Source: Nocardia aurantia
Lineage (GTDB): Bacteria; Actinomycetota; Actinomycetes; Mycobacteriales; Mycobacteriaceae
Direction: 5' to 3'
NCBI RefSeq assembly: GCF_009604425.1
Contig: NZ_WEGI01000003.1
Location: 124,001 to 188,000, forward strand
Length of the DNA: 64,000 nt
The stretch's first letter is position 1. Every line of letters starts with the position of its first letter. The notes beneath the pieces are model-generated. The model ran no database searches and was not told the origin of the DNA. It saw nothing but the letters and a program-made list of their open reading frames with translations. This document shows, one piece after another, positions 1 through 8,548 of this stretch. The translations under genes and the position numbers were made by a program.

Positions 1-1
1 G

Positions 2-55
2 ATTTTCCCGGACAACTGGCTGTGCTTCGCGCAGGCCGTCGCCGGATGCAAGTGA
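2..55 (+). CDS. MceC family protein, 3' end only (partial)
   Basis: Only the last 17 codons (IFPDNWLCFAQAVAGCK) and a TGA stop are inside the window. The ending and its position 14 bases before a clear mceD make it the carboxyl end of the preceding Mce-family substrate-binding protein, probably MceC. The family identity rests on gene order, because too little sequence is present for an independent call. Confidence 0.7.
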   Translation: MFPDNWLCFAQAVAGCK

Positions 56-69
56 GGCGGGGAGCAGCA

Positions 70-1179
70 ATGACGAGATTCGGAAATCGGGTGAAGACGG
101 CCGTGCTGTGCGCCGTCGCCTCGCTCACCTCGGCGTGCGGACTGCTGCCGAGCACCCTGACCGCGGTGCCGAACCAGTACCTCGGCAGTCGCATGACCGT
201 GACCGCCGACTTCGAGAACGTCGCCGGCCTGTACGCGGGCAACGACGTCGCGGTGCTGGGCGTTCCGGTCGGCACCGTCGCCTCGGTGACGCCGAAGGGC
301 ACCTACGTGCAGGTGGTCATGTCGCTGGACCGCGGTGTGCAGATTCCCGCCGATGCCATGGCGGCGCTGGTGAATCCGCAGCTGATCACCAATCGGCACG
401 TCGAGCTGGCGCCGGCCTACACCGGGACCGGCCCGACTCTCACCGACGGCGCCTATATTCCCCTGCAGCGCACCAGGGTTCCGGTCGAGCTGGATCGCAT
501 CCTGGAGAACTTCGCGCAGCTCGGTGACGCGCTGAAGGGCGACAACCAGACCGGCCCGCTGGCCAGCCGGGTGTTGTTCCCGTTGCTGAACGGCAACGGT
601 GATCGGCTGCGGGAAACCCTCGACGCCTTGTCCTCCGCGTTCGAAGTGACCTTCGCCAACAAGGACCAGATCTCCACCACCATCATCAAACTCAACGACA
701 TCACCCAGGTGATCGCGTCCAACGACCAGACGGTGCGCGACTTCAGCGGGCGGCTGACCGAATTGGTGCGACTGATGGGTGACCAGGCGCCGGGTATCCA
801 GGCGGTGCTGACCCAGCTCGACGATTTCGTCACCGACACCGCGAGCCTGGTGGGGGAGAACAAGCAACAGCTGGCCGGGGCCCTGAACCGGTTCCTGAGC
901 ATCACCGCGGACATGCGGGCGAACTCGCGCAACCTCACCGAGATCGTGGACCTGTTCCCGCTCACGTTCCAGAATCTGTCCAATGCCACCAGCCGGGACG
1001 ACCGGGCGCTGCGATTGCATGCGCTGCTGGACAAGTCGGTGCTCGACAGCGAGGCGTTGTCGACGTTCTGCGAGCGGATCCAGATGCGCCTGGACGGCTG
1101 CCGCACCGGCAAAATCCAGGACTTCGGTCCCGACTTCGGCCTCACCGCCGCACTGTTGGGGATTGCGAACGCGAAATGA
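70..1179 (+). CDS. mceD: MceD-type mammalian-cell-entry protein
   Basis: Cell-envelope protein of an Mce lipid-import complex; such complexes carry sterols, fatty acids or other lipids across the mycolate envelope to YrbE permeases. The 369-aa product has an N-terminal hydrophobic segment, then a MlaD/Mce domain (about residues 40-130: FENVAGLYAGNDVAVLGVPV, ending in a PVELDRI stretch matching the PVEYDQL of MceD proteins), then a long helical region. The start at 70 is preferred over an in-frame codon at 22 because GGAG lies just upstream. Its stop overlaps the next start (ATGA). Odd: the N-terminus ends in SLTSAC, resembling a lipobox (Cys23), which is more usual for MceE. Confidence 0.85.
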   Translation: MTRFGNRVKTAVLCAVASLTSACGLLPSTLTAVPNQYLGSRMTVTADFENVAGLYAGNDVAVLGVPVGTVASVTPKGTYVQVVMSLDRGVQIPADAMAALVNPQLITNRHVELAPAYTGTGPTLTDGAYIPLQRTRVPVELDRILENFAQLGDALKGDNQTGPLASRVLFPLLNGNGDRLRETLDALSSAFEVTFANKDQISTTIIKLNDITQVIASNDQTVRDFSGRLTELVRLMGDQAPGIQAVLTQLDDFVTDTASLVGENKQQLAGALNRFLSITADMRANSRNLTEIVDLFPLTFQNLSNATSRDDRALRLHALLDKSVLDSEALSTFCERIQMRLDGCRTGKIQDFGPDFGLTAALLGIANAK

Positions 1180-2318
1180 GCCTGCGCACAACGACGATCG
1201 GTGGCCTGATCACCGCGGTCGCCCTGCTCGGCACGAGCGGCTGTGCGGTCACGGTGGATTCCGTGCCGATGCCCAAGCCCGGCCTCGGGCGTCCGGGCTA
1301 CACCATCCACGCGGCGTTCACCGATGCGCTGAACCTGCCCGACCACGCGCAGGTGAAGATCGGTGGCACCGATATCGGCATCGTCACCGGGATCCACACC
1401 ACGAATTTCGTGGCCGATGTGCAGTTGCTGATCCGCGACGACATCCGGCTGCCGAAGGGCACCACCGTCGAACTGCGGCAGGCGACTCCGCTCGGTGACA
1501 TGTTCGTCGCGATGAGCCTGCCCGCGGCGAAGGACGCGGGCGAGCCGATGCGCGACGGCGATTCCATCGGCACGGACCACACCGCCGCCGGCGCCTCGGT
1601 GGAACAGCTGATGATGTCGGTGTCGTTGCTGCTCAACGGCGGTGGCATCAACCAGGCCGCGAAGATCACCACCGAGATGAACTCCATGTTCGCCGGGCGG
1701 GCGCCGCAACTGGCTCATCTGCTCACCGAGTTGACCGCTGCCATCGCGGCATTGAACCAGCGCACCGGCGACATCGACTCGACGCTCATCGGCCTGAACT
1801 CGCTGTCCGGCGCGCTGGCCCAGCGCAAGCGTGATCTGGGTGCCGCCGCCGACACGTTCCCGGCCCTGATCGGCCTGCTCACCGAGAACAACCAGCAGAT
1901 GGTGGAACTGCTCACCAAGGTGGCCACCACCACCGACGCGCTCGGTGACTTCGCGACCACCACCGGCGACGATTTCGTGAGCCTGTTCCAGAGCATTCAG
2001 GCCCTGATGTCGGCCTTCGCCCACAGCGATCAGCTGACCGGCGCGCTCGACGGCGTCCACACGCTGTATCCGTCGCTGATGGCGAGTATCCGGGGGCCGG
2101 CCCTGGCGGTCGCGGCGACCGTGTCCTATCTGAGTATCGGCGCGCTCACCGATCCGGCGGGCAGCCGCCCGCCGGAGGTCGGCGACGTGGGGCAGTTCAT
2201 CGGGAGTCTGCAGCAGGTGTTCGAGAAGGTGTTCGGCCGCTTGAACAGTCCGCCGCCGCCACCGGGGGGCACGCCGGATCCGGCTGCGCCGCAACCGCAA
2301 CCGGGAGGGGGCCGGTGA
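1176..2318 (+). CDS. mceE: MceE-type lipoprotein
   Basis: Probable lipid-anchored subunit of the same Mce complex (380 aa). The N-terminus is a short signal ending in LLGTSGC with Cys23 as likely lipidation site, followed by an Mce domain (about residues 45-120: GYTIHAAFTDALNLPDHAQV, then GTDIGIVTGI). The middle is helical and the C-terminal tail is proline-rich (PPPPPGGTPDP), as in many MceE/MceF proteins. It overlaps mceD by four bases and its own end overlaps mceF by four (GTGA), so the three are translationally coupled. Recognised by order and domain; the lipid carried is unknown. Confidence 0.85.
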   Translation: MSLRTTTIGGLITAVALLGTSGCAVTVDSVPMPKPGLGRPGYTIHAAFTDALNLPDHAQVKIGGTDIGIVTGIHTTNFVADVQLLIRDDIRLPKGTTVELRQATPLGDMFVAMSLPAAKDAGEPMRDGDSIGTDHTAAGASVEQLMMSVSLLLNGGGINQAAKITTEMNSMFAGRAPQLAHLLTELTAAIAALNQRTGDIDSTLIGLNSLSGALAQRKRDLGAAADTFPALIGLLTENNQQMVELLTKVATTTDALGDFATTTGDDFVSLFQSIQALMSAFAHSDQLTGALDGVHTLYPSLMASIRGPALAVAATVSYLSIGALTDPAGSRPPEVGDVGQFIGSLQQVFEKVFGRLNSPPPPPGGTPDPAAPQPQPGGGR

Positions 2319-3493
2319 ACCCGCCGCTGTGGTACTGGGTGGTGCGGCATCGCATCGCCATCGCCAATATCGCGTTGATCGCGGTGCTGATCGTGGGTTG
2401 CGGTTACATCGGCGGGTCCGTGCTGCGATTCGACCCGCTGCCGCACACCTACGATGTCACCGTCGAACTCGCCACCTCGGGCGGCCTGCGCGCCGGCAAC
2501 GACGTCACCTTCCGGGGCAGCAGGGTCGGAAAGGTCGCGGCGGTACGGGTTTCCGGCGACGGCGTCGCCGCCGTCGCCCGGATCGACGACTCCGCCCGGA
2601 TTCCCGTCGGCGGCGCGGTCGCCGTCGGCCGGTTGTCCGCGGCCGGTGAGCAATACCTGGACTTCCGGCCCGATTCCGACACCGGGCCGTATCTGCGCGA
2701 CGGTGCGCTGGTGGAACGCTCGCGCACCCGGACACCGGTGCCGATCCAATCGGTGTTCACCAACCTCAGCGATTTCATCGGCGGCCTGAACCCGGACCGG
2801 CTCGACACGATCGTCGACGAACTGGACAAGGCACTGGCGGGTGGTCCGGACAAGTTGCGGGACTTGGTCTCCGGGCTCAGCCACGCCATGAACGGGCTGA
2901 ACGAGCTGCTGCCGCAGACGCGGCAACTGCTGGAGAACCTCGAGATCATCGCCGACACCACCCAGCACGCGCAGCCGGATCTGAGCACGCTGACGAAATC
3001 CGGCAGCGCGCTGTTCGATCAATTCGCTTCCGCCGATCAGGAATTGCGCACGCTGCTGCAGCAGGCGCCGGGGCAGCTGGCCACGCTGGACGGATTCATC
3101 TCCGAAACCCAGGATCCGATCACCGATCTGGTGACGAACTTCGTCGCGATCACCAAGGCGGCCAAACTGCGCGCGCCGGCCATCGCGGCGCTGTTCCCCT
3201 CGCTGCGAGCCGGTTCCGAGGCGCTGGGCATCCCGGCGTACGACGGGATGTATCACACGCTCGTCGACATCTGGCCCAGGCCGACCTGCGAGTACGACAC
3301 GATCCCGGTGGTCGCCACCGACGTGCAGGCCGATACCCGGGTGCGCCTCTACAACTACTGCGTCACCAGCAATCCGGCCCTGCAGATCCGCGGCGCCGCC
3401 AACGCGCCCCGGCCGGACGTCCCCGACAACGGGGCCACCGCGCCGCCGGGCGTCTCCGGCAACGAACTGTCCCAGCCCGTCCCTGCCCGATAG
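2315..3493 (+). CDS. mceF: MceF-type mammalian-cell-entry protein
   Basis: Last Mce subunit of the operon (392 aa, GTG start within the mceE stop). One transmembrane helix near residues 12-32 (IANIALIAVLIVGCGYIGG) is followed by an Mce domain (about 40-120: YDVTVELATSGGLRAGNDVT, then GSRVGKVAAVRV) and helical segments. The final 40 residues are Pro/Ala-rich. The gene order (lipoprotein, then this, then a Mce-associated protein) is the usual mceE-mceF-mas order. Confidence 0.85.
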   Translation: MNPPLWYWVVRHRIAIANIALIAVLIVGCGYIGGSVLRFDPLPHTYDVTVELATSGGLRAGNDVTFRGSRVGKVAAVRVSGDGVAAVARIDDSARIPVGGAVAVGRLSAAGEQYLDFRPDSDTGPYLRDGALVERSRTRTPVPIQSVFTNLSDFIGGLNPDRLDTIVDELDKALAGGPDKLRDLVSGLSHAMNGLNELLPQTRQLLENLEIIADTTQHAQPDLSTLTKSGSALFDQFASADQELRTLLQQAPGQLATLDGFISETQDPITDLVTNFVAITKAAKLRAPAIAALFPSLRAGSEALGIPAYDGMYHTLVDIWPRPTCEYDTIPVVATDVQADTRVRLYNYCVTSNPALQIRGAANAPRPDVPDNGATAPPGVSGNELSQPVPAR

Positions 3494-3503
3494 GAGAATT
3501 CAG

Positions 3504-4349
3504 ATGAGCGACAGAGAAGTCGCACCGCCGTCGAGCGACGGGCCGGACCGTGCAGCGGTCGACACCGCGGCGGAGCCGTCCGATCGCACGGTGTCCGAAC
3601 GCGCCGACGCCACCACGGACCGGTCGGCCGATGCCGCGTCGGTGGGACCGGCCGCGACGGCGACGATCCACGGCGATTCCACGGCGGCCCGCACGCCCGA
3701 TCCGGCTGTGCCGCAGCCGGACTCCGTCACCATCCCGCAGCCGGCAGCAAGTGGTACGCCGGCGCCCGGCGGCTCGGCCGTGGCGAAATCCGCGGCCGGC
3801 GATTCGAAGTCGCGCACACTGCGCATCACCGTGCCCGCGCCGGGCCGGGCCGGGCGGCTGGTGATTCAGGCGGTGGTGCTGCTGGCGCTGGTGGCCGCGA
3901 CCGTTTCGACGGTGTTCTTCTACCACCGGGATCACCAGCAGCACGAACTGGCGGTAGCCGAACGGGACGCGCGCACCGCCGCCTGCGCCTACGCACCGGT
4001 GCTAGCCAACTACGACGCCAAGAACCTGGACTCCTATTTCGCCGCGGTTCTCGCCGGCGCGACCGGCGACTGGCACAAGCAGTTCGACGCCACCAGCAAG
4101 GATCTGCGCGACGTCCTCACCCAGGGCCAGGTGGTGTCGAAGGCCACCGACGTGCAGTGCGGAATCCGCACCAGCGACCGGGATTCGGCCGAGGCCGTCG
4201 TGGTGATCGGCCAGACCATCACCAGCCTCGGCACCCAGGGCAAGCCCGCGCCGGGACAGTTGTCGATGGTGATGCGGTTGCAGCGGACCGGCGGCCACTG
4301 GCTGGTCGACAAGGTGAATTCGCCACTGGCGCAACCGTCGCAGCCGTGA
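3504..4349 (+). CDS. Mce-associated membrane protein
   Basis: Accessory protein (281 aa) that in other actinobacteria stabilises or energises Mce complexes. Residues 1-110 are a low-complexity Ala/Pro/Asp/Ser-rich cytoplasmic segment. A transmembrane helix follows (LVIQAVVLLALVAATVSTVF, about 115-135), then an NTF2-like extracytoplasmic domain with a conserved AACAYAPVLANYDAKNLDSY stretch. A strong ribosome site (AGGAGAATTCAG) fixes the start 10 bases after mceF. It ends the operon and converges on the ABC ATPase gene with a 10-base gap and no visible terminator hairpin. Confidence 0.8.
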   Translation: MSDREVAPPSSDGPDRAAVDTAAEPSDRTVSERADATTDRSADAASVGPAATATIHGDSTAARTPDPAVPQPDSVTIPQPAASGTPAPGGSAVAKSAAGDSKSRTLRITVPAPGRAGRLVIQAVVLLALVAATVSTVFFYHRDHQQHELAVAERDARTAACAYAPVLANYDAKNLDSYFAAVLAGATGDWHKQFDATSKDLRDVLTQGQVVSKATDVQCGIRTSDRDSAEAVVVIGQTITSLGTQGKPAPGQLSMVMRLQRTGGHWLVDKVNSPLAQPSQP

Positions 4350-4359
4350 CGCCGGCGGA

Positions 4360-5124
4360 TCAGGCCGTGGCGGAACGCTCCTCGATCCGGGTGAGCGCCG
4401 CGTAGATCTCGCTCTCCACCGCGAGCAGCGCGATATCGCCGCGGCGCCGCGGCCGCGGTTCGTCGATCACGAATTCGCGGGCGACCCGGCCCGGCCGCGG
4501 TGACAGCAGGATCACCCGGTCGGCGAGGTAGACGGCCTCGCCGACGTCGTGGGTCACGAAGACGACCGTCCGGCGCCGGGATTCCCACAGCGCCAGCAGA
4601 TCTCGCTGCAACTGGATGCGGGTGAGGTGGTCCACCGCGCCGAACGGCTCGTCCATCAGCAGCACGTCCGGCTCGGCCGCCAGCGTCCGGGCGATGCCGG
4701 CGCGCTGGCGCATCCCGCCGGACAGCTGATGCGGGTACTTCTTCTCGAAGCCCGAAAGACCCACCTGGGCAAGGTATTCGGTGGCCACGCGGCGGCGTTC
4801 GGCCTTACCCACGCCGCGGAACTCCAGCCCGAGCTCCACGTTGCGCTCGACGGTCCGCCACGGATACAGCGAGGCGTCCTGGAACACCACCCCGAGGCGA
4901 TCGTTCGTGCCCCGGACCGGTTCGCCCTCGAGCAGCACCGCACCCTCGGTCGGCTGCTGCAGCCCGGCGAGGATCTCCAGCAGGGTGCTCTTCCCGCACC
5001 CGCTGGGCCCGAGCAGCACCACGAACTCGCCGTCCTCGACGGTCAGGTCGATACCGTCGAGCGCGCGTACCGGGGGATCGGTGGGGAACTGCTTGCCCAG
5101 TCCCCGTACTTCGAACGTTGCCAC
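4360..5124 (-). CDS. ABC transporter ATP-binding protein, nitrate/sulfonate/taurine type
   Basis: ATPase of an importer (254 aa, GTG start). Visible motifs: Walker A LLGPSGCGKST (about 37-47), Q-loop, ABC signature LSGGMRQR, Walker B VLLMDEPFGAVD, and switch His in VFVTHDVGEAVYLADR. This is the SsuB/TauB/NrtD pattern. It is the last gene of a leftward operon behind the binding protein (46-base gap) and permease. With two flavin monooxygenases upstream, the likely cargo is an organosulfur or organonitrogen compound, but the sequence alone does not settle which. Confidence 0.85.
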   Translation of the reverse strand: MATFEVRGLGKQFPTDPPVRALDGIDLTVEDGEFVVLLGPSGCGKSTLLEILAGLQQPTEGAVLLEGEPVRGTNDRLGVVFQDASLYPWRTVERNVELGLEFRGVGKAERRRVATEYLAQVGLSGFEKKYPHQLSGGMRQRAGIARTLAAEPDVLLMDEPFGAVDHLTRIQLQRDLLALWESRRRTVVFVTHDVGEAVYLADRVILLSPRPGRVAREFVIDEPRPRRRGDIALLAVESEIYAALTRIEERSATA

Positions 5125-5170
5125 GGGTGTGTCACCTCACTGCTGTCGGGCCGCCGCGGTTATCCGGCGC

Positions 5171-6199
5171 TCAGTTGGCCGGCTTCGGATAGGAGAACGG
5201 CTTCACGAACTCCTGCGGGATGAACCGGGTGTCGATGTATTTGTCGGCGTCGTAGCGGCTGTTCTGGAAACCCACCGAGATCTCGATGTCCTGGGTGTCC
5301 GAGATGGCCTTCGGGTCGATCGCCGGATTGTCGTCCCAGATGTCGTCCTCCTGCTTCAGCGCCGCCTCGACCGCCTGCGGATCGATCGTGCCCAGCTTGG
5401 ACTTCAGCCACGGCAGATATTCGTCGTGGTGTTCCTTGGCGTAGGTGTAGGCCGTGAAATACGCGCGCAGTCCGTGCCGCAGCAGATCGGGATTCTTGTC
5501 GACCACGTCGTTACCGGCGATCAGCACGCCGGTGTGATAGCTCGGCAGATAGTCCCAGCCGCGCGCGAGAGTGACGGATTTACCCTGCAACTGGCCGAGC
5601 GCGGGGAACGGCTGGTGAATGATGGTCGCGTCGACCTGCCCGGTGGTGAGCGCGCCGTACGCCTGCTGATTGACGCCGTCCGCGACGAATTTCACGTCCT
5701 TGTCCGGATCGACACCGTTGGCGCTGAGGATCTTCCGCGTGTACGTCTCCATACCGCTGCCGGCGACGGCGATGCCGACCGTCTTGCCCTTCAACTCAGC
5801 GACCGAGTTGATGCCCGGCCGCGCGACGAGGAAGAACGGTCCCTTGCTGCGGAACGCGGAGCTGACGATCTTGATCGGCGCACCCTTCGCGGCCGCGCGC
5901 AGATAGCTGTTGGTCGGGCCGAACGCGAAGGTCAGCTCGCCGGTGGCCACGCCGGTCACCGCGTCCTGGACCTGCGTGAACTTCACGTCCAGGCCCTCCT
6001 TGGCGAAGATTCCCTTCTCCACGCCGAAGCGGAGCGGCAGCTGGGTGTATTCGGTGCTGTCCTGCAGCGTCAGAGTGGGTTTCCCGCCGGTTCCGGAGCT
6101 GTTGCCGGACAGCGAATCGACCGCCCCCGAGCAGCCGCTCACGACCAGCGCGAGTGCGGCGGCGCCGACGAGTGCGGCGAGGGATTTCTTGTTGAACAC
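5171..6199 (-). CDS. ABC transporter substrate-binding lipoprotein, SsuA/NrtA-like
   Basis: Extracytoplasmic solute receptor (342 aa). The N-terminus MFNKKSLAALVGAAALALVV ends in a lipobox SGCSG, so it is probably lipid-anchored. The mature part has the NMT1/SsuA-like fold: LPLRFGVEKGIFAKEGLDVK near the start, GKTVGIAVAGSGMETYTRKI in the middle, VDATIIHQPF later. The GTG start has AAGGA upstream. It sits between permease (45-base gap) and ATPase genes. Family members bind alkanesulfonates, taurine, nitrate or aromatic sulfonates; the ligand here is unknown. Confidence 0.85.
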   Translation of the reverse strand: MFNKKSLAALVGAAALALVVSGCSGAVDSLSGNSSGTGGKPTLTLQDSTEYTQLPLRFGVEKGIFAKEGLDVKFTQVQDAVTGVATGELTFAFGPTNSYLRAAAKGAPIKIVSSAFRSKGPFFLVARPGINSVAELKGKTVGIAVAGSGMETYTRKILSANGVDPDKDVKFVADGVNQQAYGALTTGQVDATIIHQPFPALGQLQGKSVTLARGWDYLPSYHTGVLIAGNDVVDKNPDLLRHGLRAYFTAYTYAKEHHDEYLPWLKSKLGTIDPQAVEAALKQEDDIWDDNPAIDPKAISDTQDIEISVGFQNSRYDADKYIDTRFIPQEFVKPFSYPKPAN

Positions 6200-6244
6200 G
6201 ATATGTCCTTCGATACTGAGATGTTCCGGCGTGAAAATGCCGGA

Positions 6245-7111
6245 TCAGACGTATTTCCAGCGGAGCAGGACCTTCTTCTCCAGCTGGTCGACGGCGGTGA
6301 TGATGAGCACGGAGAACACCGTGATCGACAACACCAGGGCGAACAGTTTGGCGGTGTCGTACACCCCGATGGCGCGGTTCAGCATGTTCCCGAGCCCGGC
6401 CTTGGAGGCGACGATCTCACCGAACAACGCGGCCACCAGCGCGGTGCCGGTTTCCACCCGCAGCGCCGCCACGATGCTCGGCGCCGCGGACGGCAGGATC
6501 ACCTTCACGATCGTTTGTATTCGCGAGGCGCCGTGGGCGCGTGCCACTTTCAGATGGCTGTCCTGCACCTGCCGGATCCCGGCGATCGTGTTGAACACGA
6601 ACAGGAAATAGCCGAACAGGAAGACGATGACAATCTTGTGATTCACCCCGACGCCCAGATACAGCGTCAGCAGCGGAATGATCGTCACCTTCGGCACCGC
6701 CATCGCCGCGGCGACGAACGGATTGAGAAAACGTTCCCCGGCCCGGGACAGGCCCATCCAGATACCGGTCGAGACGCCGATCACGAAGGCGAGCGCGGTG
6801 CCCGCCACCGCCTCGTAGAGCGTGATCAGCAGATTGCCGAACAGATGTTCCTGAATGATGAGATGCGGGAACACGCGCAGGATCTGGGTCGGCGACGCGA
6901 GGTAGATCGTGCCGATGCGACCGGAATCCACCAGCCACTGCAGCAGTCCCAGCACCGCGGCCACGGTGAGCAGTTGCCCGCCGAGGACCGCCAGGTTGCG
7001 CCGCGACAACGCGCCACGCAGCCGTCGGGCGCGGGTGGCGGCCGGCGTCCGCGACTCGGTCGTCACCACCCGATCGGCGACGAGCTCGGCATGGTCGAGG
7101 GTCATCGTCAC
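6245..7111 (-). CDS. ABC transporter permease, SsuC/TauC-like
   Basis: Inner-membrane permease (288 aa) with an N-terminal cytoplasmic extension of about 35 residues and six predicted helices. The cytoplasmic EAA-type loop reads ILPSAAPSIVAALRVETGTA followed by ALFGEIVASKAGLGNML, typical of binding-protein-dependent permeases for sulfonates and nitrate. It forms the importer with the two downstream genes. The upstream monooxygenase ends 24 bases before its start, so it is part of the same transcript. Confidence 0.85.
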   Translation of the reverse strand: MTMTLDHAELVADRVVTTESRTPAATRARRLRGALSRRNLAVLGGQLLTVAAVLGLLQWLVDSGRIGTIYLASPTQILRVFPHLIIQEHLFGNLLITLYEAVAGTALAFVIGVSTGIWMGLSRAGERFLNPFVAAAMAVPKVTIIPLLTLYLGVGVNHKIVIVFLFGYFLFVFNTIAGIRQVQDSHLKVARAHGASRIQTIVKVILPSAAPSIVAALRVETGTALVAALFGEIVASKAGLGNMLNRAIGVYDTAKLFALVLSITVFSVLIITAVDQLEKKVLLRWKYV

Positions 7112-7135
7112 AGTCCTTCCGTGTGCGAGGGGAGA

Positions 7136-8545
7136 TCAGACGGCGAGCCGGGGGCGCCGCGCGGCGGGCCGGGCCAGGCCGAGGTGGTCCCGGAACGTCG
7201 TCCCGGGATATTCGGTGCGAAAAAGCTTGCGCCGCTGCAACTCCGGCACGACCAGCTCGGTGAAGGCCCGCACCGAACCGGGCACGAAGTCCGGAAAGAT
7301 GTTGAACCCGTCCGCGGCCCGCTCCTCGAACCAGTACTGGATGTGGTCGGCCACCTCGACGGCGTCGCCGACCACCGTGCGGGTGCCGACGGTGATGCCG
7401 TTGATCAGATCGAAGAACGTGATCGGCGCCGCGCCGGCGACGGTGCGGCGGGTGGTTTCGGTGATGCCCGCGAACACCTTTCGTCCCTCCGGCCCCGAGC
7501 GGTCGAAGATCTCGCGCGGCACCGGATCGTGGTGCCCGTAACCGGTCACGTCGACGTCGAGGACCTGGGACACCGAGGCGAGGTTGCGCTTCGGTCCCTG
7601 CCCGAGGCCGCCGAACCGGACCTTGTCCACCACCTCGCCCTCCGGATCCAATGGCAGCAGCGCGTTGAGCCGGTCGTAGACCGCCACCGCCTCGGCGGTC
7701 GTGGCGCCCGCCACCACGCTGAGACCCGGCAGGATCCGGATGTCGTGATCGGTGCGCCCGTAGCGGGCCGCGCGTGCCTTGACATCGGCGTAATACTCTT
7801 GCGCCGCTTCGAGATTCGGCGCTCCGGCGAAGATCACGTCGGCCTCGCGGGCGCCGAGCTCCCGGGAGCGGTCCGAGGTGCCCGCGTGCAACAGGACCAC
7901 CTGTCCCTGCGGTGGCCGGGCCACATTCAACGGCCCGCGTACCGAGAAGTGCGGGCCCGCATGGTCGATCGTGCGCAGCTTCGACTCGTCCAGGAACCGG
8001 CCCGCGGACTTGTCGCGCGGGAACGCGTCGTCCTCGGTGCTGTCCCACAGCGCGCGTACGACGTCGACGAATTCGTCGGCCCAGTCGTAGCGTTTCTCGG
8101 TGTCCCAGTGGGCGTCCCGGCTGAAGTTGTGGGCGGCCGCGCCGTCGGCGCCGGTCACCAGATTCCAGGCCGCGCGGCCGCCGCTGAGATGGTCCAGCGA
8201 GGCCAGCAGCCGCGCCACGGTATACGGGTCGTAGTAGGTCGGATTCGCGGTGACGGCGATGCCGATGTGCGAGGTCGCCGCCGCGATCGCGGCGGCCACC
8301 GTGAACGGTTCCATCCGCGACATCTGTGCCGGATTGGTCTTGGCCAGTGCGGGATCGGTCGCCAGCCGGTCGCCGAGGAACAGGAAGTCGAACTTCGCCG
8401 CCTCCACGAGGCGGGTCACCTCCTGGATGAAGGCGATGTCGAAGGCGCCGTCGGCCTTCGCGCCCGGATAACGCCACCCGGCGGTGTGCGTTCCGGTGGC
8501 CCAGAACATCAGTCCCAAGTGCAGTTCACGCTGTGGTTCGGACAT
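7136..8545 (-). CDS. LLM-class flavin-dependent monooxygenase (NtaA/SnaA/DszA family)
   Basis: FMNH2-dependent oxygenase with a luciferase-like TIM barrel (469 aa, usual length for the NtaA/SnaA/DszA branch). Typical stretches are LHLGLMFWATGTHTAGWRYP at the start, FDFLFLGDRLATDP, SRMEPFTVAAAIAAATSHIG, the NPTYYDPY/LDHLSGGRAAWNLVTG block and GRTDHDIRILPG. Relatives oxidise nitrilotriacetate, dibenzothiophene sulfone or similar C-N/C-S compounds, using a separate flavin reductase that is not encoded in this operon. Only three bases separate it from the upstream paralogue, so the two are probably co-translated. Confidence 0.85.
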   Translation of the reverse strand: MSEPQRELHLGLMFWATGTHTAGWRYPGAKADGAFDIAFIQEVTRLVEAAKFDFLFLGDRLATDPALAKTNPAQMSRMEPFTVAAAIAAATSHIGIAVTANPTYYDPYTVARLLASLDHLSGGRAAWNLVTGADGAAAHNFSRDAHWDTEKRYDWADEFVDVVRALWDSTEDDAFPRDKSAGRFLDESKLRTIDHAGPHFSVRGPLNVARPPQGQVVLLHAGTSDRSRELGAREADVIFAGAPNLEAAQEYYADVKARAARYGRTDHDIRILPGLSVVAGATTAEAVAVYDRLNALLPLDPEGEVVDKVRFGGLGQGPKRNLASVSQVLDVDVTGYGHHDPVPREIFDRSGPEGRKVFAGITETTRRTVAGAAPITFFDLINGITVGTRTVVGDAVEVADHIQYWFEERAADGFNIFPDFVPGSVRAFTELVVPELQRRKLFRTEYPGTTFRDHLGLARPAARRPRLAV

Positions 8546-8548
8546 GGT

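Noticed and set aside
453..2300. Leftward 615-codon frame opposite mceD and mceE
   Set aside because: Antisense to clear Mce-domain genes with overlapping start/stop codons; composition is typical of a shadow frame.
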